A stretch of 64,000 bases of DNA. Origin: Sipunculus nudus (Eukaryota > Annelida > Sipuncula > Golfingiida > Sipunculidae). Every line of letters begins with the position of its first letter. Position 1 is the stretch's first letter. This document shows positions 37,161-47,707 of this stretch, piece by piece. The position numbers and the translations under genes are program-made. The stretch spans positions 17,171,508-17,235,507 of the forward strand of contig CM049313.1 in the NCBI GenBank assembly GCA_026874595.1, read 5' to 3'. The notes beneath the pieces were generated by a model. That model ran no database searches, was not told where the DNA came from, and saw only the letters and a list, made by a program, of their open reading frames with translations.

Positions 37161-37642
37161 TTTCCATAAAATAAATTTTACTCTTTTCTCAAGAGAGATT
37201 CAACATATTGGCCCTCATATTTGGTGAAAAATATTGTTTCTCAAGTTGATAGATTTAAGAAACCATAGTCGCTTGCCAAGTGTCAGTATATGCTGCTGAA
37301 GATGGGGGGCCTATTCTTAAGGGGCGGGGGGAGTCAGGTCCTATTTTAACTGTATGCTCCGTATTTCAACCTATAAATTCAACAAACGATTTCATCTTAT
37401 AACCACTACATATATAGGTGGCTCACCGGCGGAGGTATACATATTTATTGGGTAAATACAGTACTATTGGTTATGACACAGTTTTATGGAGACTTCTAAT
37501 AGGGACTTTAAAGGAGGAACGATATTTCTGTCCAGTGGCTAGCAAGAATAAGGTCGTGGTGACCTTGTTCCTTGTTGTTTAGATATTTCGCAAAGGCACT
37601 TGACAAGTTCGTAACCATAACGGTTACGCTATGTGCCCTGCT
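37161..37642. other. Junction between array and block D
   Basis: Unique-looking sequence with a GGGGCGGGGGG stretch near 37321; no gene recognised. Confidence 0.4.
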
Positions 37643-38829
37643 TACGGAAAACCGGATGGAAGGACAACGGAAAAAACGAACACTGGATCTCATCTTAAAG
37701 GAAGTTAGCTAGCAAAATAATCCCAGATGGCTTTTCGTTAAAACACATTAATTACCACCTGTAGTATGTTTCTGGACCAAGATTTTATATATGACTATAT
37801 CGACATACGGCTACTAGGTATTCCCTAATAAATTACACAAATCAACATTACAACATTAAAACTTATAGTCCAACAAACAGCACCATTGTCCCCTGCACCG
37901 GGGGATGAGTTATGCATGCACTTAATGATTTTCAGATTTTTTAATGATTTTTTAAAATCTAAGTTTAACATCTCATATTCGAAGTCAGATCTCAATTTTT
38001 GTTCTCATATCCACCTGTATTAAGCCTTGCTTTTTTACCTTACGCGTCTCCAAGCCTGATAAGGTTTTGGCCATACGTGGATGATTTTTTTATTTTTTTA
38101 TCAGTTTTTTTTTTAAATATGAGTTGCTATGTCTTTAACAAGTATTGCTCATCCCCAAATCGTATTAAAATAGGAAGGGTATTGTAAGCCTCCTCCATAA
38201 CCTGATAAGTTATTTGGGATCTAACTCTATTCACCAAGACGTGTGTCTTAAGAGTTTCCTTATTTGCTCGGGTTTATATGCATTTTTTGTCAACTTCACA
38301 CTTATACATTTATCAGTTATGTCAATTTTCTCATACAATTATATAAGCCAAAACACATATATCTCACATAATCATTTGGCGGGGGATTTTTCCTCTAGTT
38401 TAACTGCTCATTGTAGAATAATTTCAGCAGAGAAACACTGTTCACTGGTTAACAATTTTGAATGTGGCTCTTGGATATGGACACTGAAGTGCATGATGTT
38501 AGCTGAAATCAAAACGAAATACAGTATTTGTTGACTCGGATAACGAAATAAACAATTATGTGGGAATTACGCAGCATTTAGTACAAGGCATTAAAAACAA
38601 TATTATAAATGATAATTTGTATAGAACATACAAAAAAGTCTTAATAAAATAGCCTACAATAACTCGGAGGGTCAATATCCTCAGAAGATCCCGAACTGTC
38701 TCCTTTTGGACAAGCATTTTTTTTATATCCAATGGTTAACATTCATAATTGCTCTGCCTCTCAGCGAGAACAACAATCTCCTTAAATTTGAAACCTAAAT
38801 TTTAAGTAAAATTACACACACGCACACGC

Positions 38830-38884
<55 letters not shown>

Positions 38885-38990
38885 CCAATTTAATGCCAGA
38901 TACACAGCCACATAGCCATTTTTTTTACAAATGAAGGCAAATACCCACATTTTATATGGTACTTGGAAACTTAAGTCGATTGCTACAGAG
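37643..38990 (+). repeat. Macro-unit block, copy D, with (AT)n at 38831-38881
   Basis: Second copy of 32929-34205 with extra sequence around 37870-38320. Confidence 0.88.
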
Positions 38991-39055
38991 TCATATCCAT
39001 ACGTCTCTGCCATGACGTACACAATTGACACAATCTCCTCACATGACTTGTAAAC

Positions 39056-39385
39056 TTGTGCGCACGAAATAATAAGTTGCGCGCACGAAATGATAAGTTG
39101 AGCGCACAAAATAATAAGTTGAGCGCACAAAATGATAAGTCGTGCGCGCAAAATAATAAGTCGTGCGCACAAAATAATAAGTTGAGCGTACAAAATAATA
39201 AGTCGTGCGCACGAAATAATAAGTTGTGCGCACAAAATAATAAGTCGTGCGCACAAAATAATAAGTTGAGCGCACAAAATAATAAGTCGTGCGCGCAAAA
39301 TAATAAGTCGTGCGCACAAAATAATAAGTTGAGCGCACAAAATAATAAGTCGTGCGCACAAATTAATTAGTCGTGCGCACGAGAT
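39056..39385 (-). repeat. 21 bp palindromic minisatellite, array 3, inverted
   Basis: About 15 copies of the same unit, but on the opposite strand relative to arrays 1 and 2 (AAAATAATAAGTCGTGCGCAC on plus). It ends in GATAAATATTTTTTACTCAT, the reverse complement of the sequence that precedes array 2, so the array and its boundary are inverted together. Confidence 0.93.
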
Positions 39386-39404
39386 AAATATTTTTTACTC
39401 ATGT

Positions 39405-41352
39405 CCCCAACGGGGCTCCGTAGGTGTCGGTCAAGTACCACGCATAATGTTTAACTTGGAAACATACTCGACAGCTTAAAACCGTCGGAGCTCACCGGAC
39501 ATAAACTCTTACCGCTGAAATGATCCTGTCCACTGACGATGTATCGTGATTACAGGAGCATTCATTCACGCTAATTGCCGATCAAAACCGGGGTCGGTTC
39601 CTCAATTGTGACTATTCTTGGACACCCCTGTGGTGGCATTTTGTTTATCTGTTTTCCAGGTCGTGTCAGCTGTGAGTGCCCGCGCTGTTATCGCATGTAA
39701 CTCCGACAAATCAAGTCAACAGCTGATGAAGCGGTGGCCTGGAATAATTCCACGTGAGGCCGCCAGGGGTCGGGGATATCCTTAACTATGATTCATCATG
39801 TAACTGGACTTGTTCTAAGGGAATTTGTATGTGGAGTATACGAATGGATTATTGCTTATCAAACGCATCGTTCGGTCCATGTGGTCAGGCATGAACATGT
39901 GTAATTAATCGTCTTGACATGAGTGTTCCAATGAATGAATTAAGCCTGAAGGTTAAACTCATTTCTCCTTAAAGACAAACTTAAGTTTGAAAAACTTGCG
40001 AGTAAAGACGGTATTTTTAGCCATTTTATCACGCTTTTCCTTGTGCCGTTCAGTCTCATGTTTAAGTATAGGAGCATAGCGAGGGAGGTAAATGATCTAG
40101 GACAAAACTAGAAGGTATTTCTGCCTGTTGCCCTTTAAATAAAAGGCTGCCATAAATATTTGTAATTGAATTAAAATTTTTTATTTCATGTAAACGCGTC
40201 TTTGAAATCGATCTTGTAATACCTAACCCAAGAAAGCGTAATGACAACAATATATAATTCAACAGTTATCCTTTAAACCCCTAATGGCTTAATTGAATCA
40301 TCGTTCGTTGAGAATATATCGAGCTAGTGTTTTTGTATGCTTACATCTACATAGAAAACCAGTTAAATGTGTAGTTTGACGTTACGTGTTATGTCACAAC
40401 CTAGCAAGGAGAAGTATCTGACGCGCATAACAAATATTTGCCTTTAAATTGAACCTGTTTTGCAAGTGGGGGCATAAAAAGGCTCAAATACACAAAGGCT
40501 TGTTCTGTCATACAGAAAACAATATCCAATTACTTTTGTGTGTGGAGACAGATGGAAGGTTACCACAGACTTGTATGCTCACAGCGGCGTTTACCCCTAA
40601 ACCCTCTTGTTAATGAGCACAGTTCCAATGAAGTAAATGATTTATGGACACAAACTATCACCCTTTGTTCCTCGTGGAAAGTAACATATTTCCTCAAAGA
40701 GTCCATTTGTATCATCGACATGTGGAATTTCTTAATTGAAGGAGTCCCATGAAAGTAATAGTTCAAAACAAATGCTTACTGAAGCGCTTGATTAATACTC
40801 TAGAGCGCATTTACATATAAGTTGTGAGGAACTGCATGAACAGAAAAAAAATACTGTGATTTCCCCCATGAACATACCCTCCCAAAAGCATGTTCCAAAG
40901 AATAGAAAGTATTATTTCCACATATAGAATCAGGAGAAGGCCAGAGAAATTGTTACAAATGTATTGATTTATCGGGATTCTGTCTCAAGTCAGTCACAAA
41001 TGTACCGGCACCGAACTGAAATTCCTTCTGGATATGTTGTTAGTTTCAGTTTTGCTCCCTGAGAAGGCATTTCAAATTTCACTGCATTAAAAAATAAAAA
41101 TTAGTTTCAGTCGCACCATCTACCATTTCATCCATTATATTTAAATGAAATATATTCTCTCTCTTTTCCTTCAATACACTGTCGAATATTCGTATCATAC
41201 AAATAACCTTGGTTATGAATAATTCATCGACACCACTCGTAATCCTGCAGTCCGTAATGTATTTCAAAATTAACATGTTAAACAATAAGGTGAAAGCAAC
41301 GAAGCTAGCATTATTAGATTTTGTTTTCGTATGGGTAAAGAAAAAGCCACAG
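39405..41352. other. Intergenic DNA downstream of gene 1
   Basis: A slightly GC-richer patch (39400-39790) and otherwise AT-rich DNA. No exon or RNA gene recognised. Confidence 0.4.
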
Positions 41353-41616
41353 TTAAGCTATGTTTCCACTTGTCCGGACACGGTTACGGTAACGAATATG
41401 GACAAGGATACGGTTGGAACAAAAATATGATAAATTATACGGAGTGTTTCACTTTGTACGGACACGGATACGGATACGTTAAGCGTGTTTCCACTTGTAT
41501 GTTCGCCGTACGGCTAAATTAGTTGTTTCAACAGGTTTAATTGGGCCTGAATACAGTTAAAACAAGTATAATAGGCGTAATTTTAAGATATCACAATATA
41601 TATTCTTGTAAGTTTA

Positions 41617-41667
<51 letters not shown>

Positions 41668-42014
41668 TACATACGCCAGTCTAGAATGAATATAATGCAC
41701 CTCATTGTTTTATGCCCTGAATATGTGTATTATTATGTATACACATATTTGGTCATATATAATGAACAAATATTTTACAAATTATATACATTTGAGAGCA
41801 AATGACTGTAGTTTTTTCTTTAAATGTTACATCACTTTGGTTATATACCTATACGGAGCCGTTGACGGCGCCGGACGGGGAATCGAACAGGGAGAGTTCT
41901 GAAATTATGTATACGACGTCGTATCCGTACATGTGGAAACATTCCTTATATTTTATCATATTTTTGTACCAACCGTGTCCGTATCCGTGTCCGGACAAGT
42001 TGAAACACAGCTAA
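41353..42014. mobile_element. Non-autonomous DNA transposon with long terminal inverted repeats
   Basis: About 662 bp. The left end TTAAGCTATGTTTCCACTTG and the right end (read inverted) TTTAGCTGTGTTTCAACTTG both continue into TCCGGACACGG and then AACAAAAATATGATAAA (ACAAAAATATGATAAAA on the right). Inverted similarity reaches about 100 bp. Tandem CGGATACGG words lie inside the ends and an AT microsatellite (41619-41662) in the middle. TTAA at the left and TAAA at the right may be a decayed TTAA target duplication. No transposase is present. Confidence 0.82.
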
Positions 42015-42412
42015 ACGCTGACTTTCCGGAGGCCACGAGTTATTAGATGTCTAACTTTGTGGCAACGGTTCAGTCTAGTATTGTTTCGCACGGATTAAAG
42101 CGTAACGTACTCAACAGTGAAAAGCCAATACAGAATAATACTTTGAAATTACGACCAACGACCTGACCTTGATAAATTGGTCGCCTTTTTAGTTGGTCGT
42201 CACAGCGAGTGCTCGTCCTTAGCCGAGGTTTTACTGTAAAACGTTATTTTACTGTTACAACGTTCGATTAGAAAGATATAACCCTTCCATATTTGGACCT
42301 GTAAAACTTATGTAAACTATGCATCCTTAAAAATAAGATTTGCCGTGTCTGTCCCGGGGAGTTGAGCCTCCTTTTCTAAAACCCTGTAACTGTCCCTGTG
42401 TCTATGTGTGGT

Positions 42413-42583
42413 TTAATTGGTAGACAGCAGATCACCACAGGCCGCTCGTATCCGTTCGGCTATTGCTGGAGCGTCCAGTCGGAACAGTCCCGTCTGCCTG
42501 GTCTCCTGCCGTGCAGCTCCTATAGCCGACTTCACTGCTGTAAACACGGACTGTGCAGCGAGCATTGGTGGCTCCCCTATACC
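42413..42583 (-). CDS. Gene 1 terminal exon with catalytic Glu
   Basis: 171 bp after acceptor GTTCAG, 56 codons plus TAA (42413-42415). It begins [20 protein letters not shown] and includes [20 protein letters not shown]. The Glu of GEPP is the general base of the family. Sequence is well conserved despite the upstream stop. Confidence 0.95.
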   Translation of the reverse strand, partial: GIGEPPMLAAQSVFTAVKSAIGAARQETRQTGLFRLDAPAIAERIRAACGDLLSTN

Positions 42584-42835
42584 CTGAACAGTTGGAAAAT
42601 TTGAATATATCAATCTCAATATAAATAGATGTGTTGAATATCTGCAAGTAAGCTCATAACCTTAAATTGTGAATGACTAAGACAAAGGTCTATCGGAATA
42701 TAACTAAAACATTGTCATAAATAAGTATCTATTGAAAACCTTATTTTAGGTAAAAAAAAAAATTCATGATCAATAAAAATCACAACTGAATATTACACAC
42801 ACTCATATATATACATATATCTATCTATCTATCTA

Positions 42836-42902
<67 letters not shown>

Positions 42903-43186
42903 GTATATTGTTCAAAGTTGAACGTTTGAGAAAAACGTCACAATGACGTCACCTTTGATGAGTAAACAACGCCAACGTCCGGTCCGTCTTTCAGCATAGT
43001 GACGTTAAACTCCTGCGGGACGTTCCCGGTCGCCGGGATTTAGTAGCTGCCTGCTCCTTTTGTTAACAGCCGTCCCTCATCATCATATCTGATGTGTTCC
43101 AGCATTAGCCGACCGTAGCCCTGAAATAGTTTATTTTTATATTAATGATTCAGATGTTTATAATTATATTATTAGATATATATAAA

Positions 43187-43233
<47 letters not shown>

Positions 43234-43350
43234 CATGCGTATGTAAAACAAGTAAAAGGTCGGCTAAACCTAATGAAAATATACACACAGACATATATAT
43301 ATAGAATTTACGCACATATACGGGTATGGTTTTACTCACATGTTGCCAAT

Positions 43351-43408
<58 letters not shown>

Positions 43409-46400
43409 CATTTTACTACATTATTTTCTGACCTGCAGAAAGCCTCCTTCGATTTGTCCAATGTCAATGCCCGGATTTAAACTTCGACCGACGTCCATCA
43501 CGATGTCCGTACGCAGCACCTGTAAATCAACCAATATGTTGACTTTTTTAAGGATGTCCAGGATATGTGGCATAGTAACACTACCCTTTTAAAGTAATTG
43601 AAAAGTAAAAAAAATAGTACAAAGGGAAATGTTGGTGTCTGTTCTACTTGAGCGCGATAGAAAATAAAGATTCGTATCAGCGGTTTTCAAATAAAATGTG
43701 TTTAAATGTTGTTTCAATTGAATAATTTGTAATTTCTCTGAAAGTAAATGTGAATTATGCTTAAAATCAAGAACAACAACCCCTTCCGATGTTTAACACC
43801 GCTATTTTGGTTCTGCGAGTAAGTGAACAGGACCAACGTTTGTCTTTTTACAATATCAGGGCCGTGTGATCAGTTATCCGATTGTACGCATGAGCGACAG
43901 ATCTTAAACTAGAAGTAGTCCAAAGATGAAAATAAACGGTTGTAAACACCTTTCTCAAGCCTGAAAGTAACGGAATACGAAGCTGTGTTCGCGCTATGTT
44001 TATGTTGGCGCCAGTGATCATACCCGGTCCACTTTTTAACACTCGTGTCCTGGAGTAAGGCAACGGTTTAAGTACATTTTGACAGGTAACATTTTATTTT
44101 AAAGAGATGCTATTTGTCGTGTTAATTCAATATGCTTTGTACATGATTAGGTCATTCAATGGTGTTCTTGAATATCGAGAACTAATGTTATAGAAAATGT
44201 GGACGATTTAAGAAGATATATGAATGATACAAAAGTTAAAAAAAACCATGTTTTTGTTACCTAGAGGTTAACTAGAAAGTTTGATAAAATCGTAGAAATA
44301 TTTCAAGAAAATCTATGAAAAATAATCAAACATCATGAAACGTGCAATTATCGGTTTTAAGACAGCCCATAAAAATCTTGACGGCTCACATGTTAATACT
44401 TAGGTTGTAAAACGCGCGTGAGGTATCACTTAATTGGTTTGGCTACACCGCCCTGAGGGACCTAGAGTAATAGGATTATGAACCTGTGTGTGCTTATGCA
44501 GGCATGATTTATCATTACACGCTCAGCACCTTGTCTTAACAACTATCGGTATTATATATGGTCGATTGTTTTGTCATTTAACTCATCAGTAGATCGTAGA
44601 TCAGTCTACGTTAAAGTTCGATTTCTAAGCATTTCTATGCCTCTGATATAAAGATTATCCTTAAGTTTTAAAATATTTGTCAATTTTAGGATAACGAAAC
44701 TTTGACACACTTCTGCGTTTGTCACGTGTGTTACGGGACTTACTTGATGTGCCCCCGTAAGACAGTCAATCTGAACCTCTGAGCAGCTCACCCTGTATGA
44801 AAAGTATTCATGCATGCGGCCTTGTTTTGTCTTGATGTCATAGTTGATCCGAGGGTATCTGTAGACAGAGTTGATCAAGCATATACATCATCGCATATCA
44901 TAAAGTCTAAATTTGATCAAGCATATATATCATCACATATCATTGTACAAAGTTGATCAAATATATATACAATGAAATATCATGACGACTAAAGTTGATC
45001 AAGTATATATATATATCATCATATATCATGACGTCTTCAGATTATCAAGTATATATATCATCACATATTATGATATCTTATTTTGGTCAATCACGCATAT
45101 CACCACATATCATGTTCGTATCTGACCGTTTCAGTAACGCTGTCTATACATATAGTAAACAGCATATTGATAAGCAGTTAAAATTCACTAGGCGATAAAC
45201 AGGATTTCTTATAAATAAACGATATAAAATTAGGTGGGCTTGTCTGTAAATACCAAATTTTTTAAACATTGTTTTATACATCATATACATACATTATACA
45301 TAATTATGAATTGTTGCAATTACTATTATTTTTTTCATCTTAGTATCATCTCAAGAAATATATATTCATGCGATTGAATAATTACAGGTTCCATAAACCT
45401 TCGATACATACGTATAAAGAGCAGTTGCAGAGAGTGATACGCTGTCAAGATATGCGCCCAATACCTGAAACAAGAAAATTATAAAAGTATTATATAAACA
45501 TTTTATTTAAAAATATTTATATCATAGTAAGCATTTTGTGTGTTTGATAATTTAACGCTAGAATGATTTAGAGTTTGGTAATCCCTCAAAGACTCGGTAA
45601 CCCTTTTACATCATATCGAAAAATAAATTGTTGTTAGATGTACACCAAGATGACCACCAAAAGCATACTGGGAACTTAATTAGTAACACAAATAACTCCT
45701 CACGTAGGGGCAATAAACCGCGATCGCCCAACGGTCATATACCTGCTCCTCAATGCATCAGGTCTCGGGGACGTCCTTATCGAACGCAAGTTTTATCAAT
45801 AGTTAACGACGTAAAGTTGATAAACCGATTATTTCACAAAGAATTATAAGTTCCTGTAATAAGACAAAATTTATCTTGCATATCATTACAAACTTATCAG
45901 TGCCATTCCACTGCACACCTTCTTACTCGACAGTATTGCCTTAACGCCACTTAATAATGATGATTATTTAGGTGTTACTTTAAATATTTGATACATTAAT
46001 AATAAGATTATAAGCAGCCTTTCAATTTCTATTTTACCAAAGGTAAGCAATATGTATTGTATACATGTCGTATAGTTTAAATGTTTACATTCTATGGGTT
46101 GACCATGGAATGTGTACATTTTATGGACCACTGTTATAAAATGTGTGCGTTCCATGGGTTAAGCCATAGAATGTGTACATTCATAGATAAAAACGACAGG
46201 ATATAGGCAGGGCATACCTAAAGGAGCATGTGGCTCGTGTTGCTAATTAAGAATGTCACTTCTTAAAGGCACAAAACACATTCATGTAAAACACTGAAAC
46301 AGGATTCACGACAAGGTGAACATGTTATGTATACCCTGCACCAGTCGGGACAATCCGACTCAGTAGACACTGACAATTGGGCTGGTAAGCCTAGTTGTGT

Positions 46401-47481
46401 CATGGTGGAAGCAATTTTGAGAAATGCATTGCAGTAGTTTTCGATCATGTTGCTTCCTATTGTGGTTAATAGTCCGTAATCTTAACATTAGGCTACGAAT
46501 GATGCATGAGAATAAATGTGAACTCACAACCTAAACTGAAACATCGTCTACATGGTAACGATTTATTTACTGTATCGCGTACAAGTTGATTGCGTCCAGT
46601 AACCTCTGCGAGCCATGCTTGTATCCATGCGGCCAGTAATTCAGCACACATGGGGGGGGGGGGGGGGGGGTTTACCAATATGCTGAGGTAAAACTGAACC
46701 ATTCTCGCTCATGTTTGGTGTTGTTAGAAAGTATACTAAAAAGGCAAACGATTAGTTTGTTCTTTGTCAATTGACAGTGTACCTGTAGGCCAAGAGGCGT
46801 TGTCAGAAATGACAAGAATATTTGCATCCTCATGAGGCTTAAACTGCGTTTCTCGCTCCAGGAGGTAACAGCACTCTTAGAGCAAGTAAGCTGGTCGTAG
46901 CCCCTATGATGTTAGAGGTCCGGAATGGCGCTAACCCTGCACAAGAGTTTGATATTTTTGTAAATTCCAATAAAGTAATAATAAAATGTGTAGATGTTAT
47001 GCAAATAAAAAAATATATGAAAGAAATCTGTTTCAAAACTTTTTCTCAACAAGAGTATTAATATTAGGATATGCCATGGAATTTAGTCATTCAATGATTT
47101 TGACCACAACATGTATACATTCAACATATAATCCGTAGAATGTACACATTCAATAATTTGGCGATTGAATGTTTAAATTCTACCTTTTGAGTCATTCTAT
47201 AGGATTTTTTAAAATCTATACGACATGTATATTTATGTGTCATCTTTTCTCAACCTTGGAAATAATAATGTGTTTTTCAGTGTCAATTCAAACGTTACTC
47301 TTCAACAGTATTGATAAGCTAATGAGCGTAGGTGTTAGGGTTTGGTATGGATCGGCCTATTCAGGGACAATACGTGATGCGATAAACTTAAAGCTGTACC
47401 AAGCACGTAGTGACGATACGTTTATTTTTCTTTGTCTATAATTTTCTGGTTAAAACCTCTGTAGATAAAGTGTTGCGTAAG

Positions 47482-47531
<50 letters not shown>

Positions 47532-47676
47532 TATATATATACACATATATATGTGTGTGTGTGTGTTTATTCAATTTCAAATGATGGACCAACTCTTCCG
47601 TTTCATAAATCCATGTTTGTTGCTTGCCGGAATCAAAGATTTCGGCAAGCATATTGGTCAGTTGCGTATGTGTGTT

Positions 47677-47707
<31 letters not shown>

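Larger units (their letters stand above)
29700..39404. repeat. Higher-order repeat: two macro-units of about 4.5-4.9 kb
   Basis: The order minisatellite, flank with AT microsatellite, 326 bp array, 1.3-1.7 kb block with AT microsatellite occurs twice (29700-34205 and 34206-39055). A third, inverted minisatellite ends it at 39056-39385. The units differ by nested insertions (solo LTR in the first, TIR element in the second) and by the number of 326 bp repeats. Either a tandem duplication or two adjacent copies of a large composite mobile element would explain this. Confidence 0.78.
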
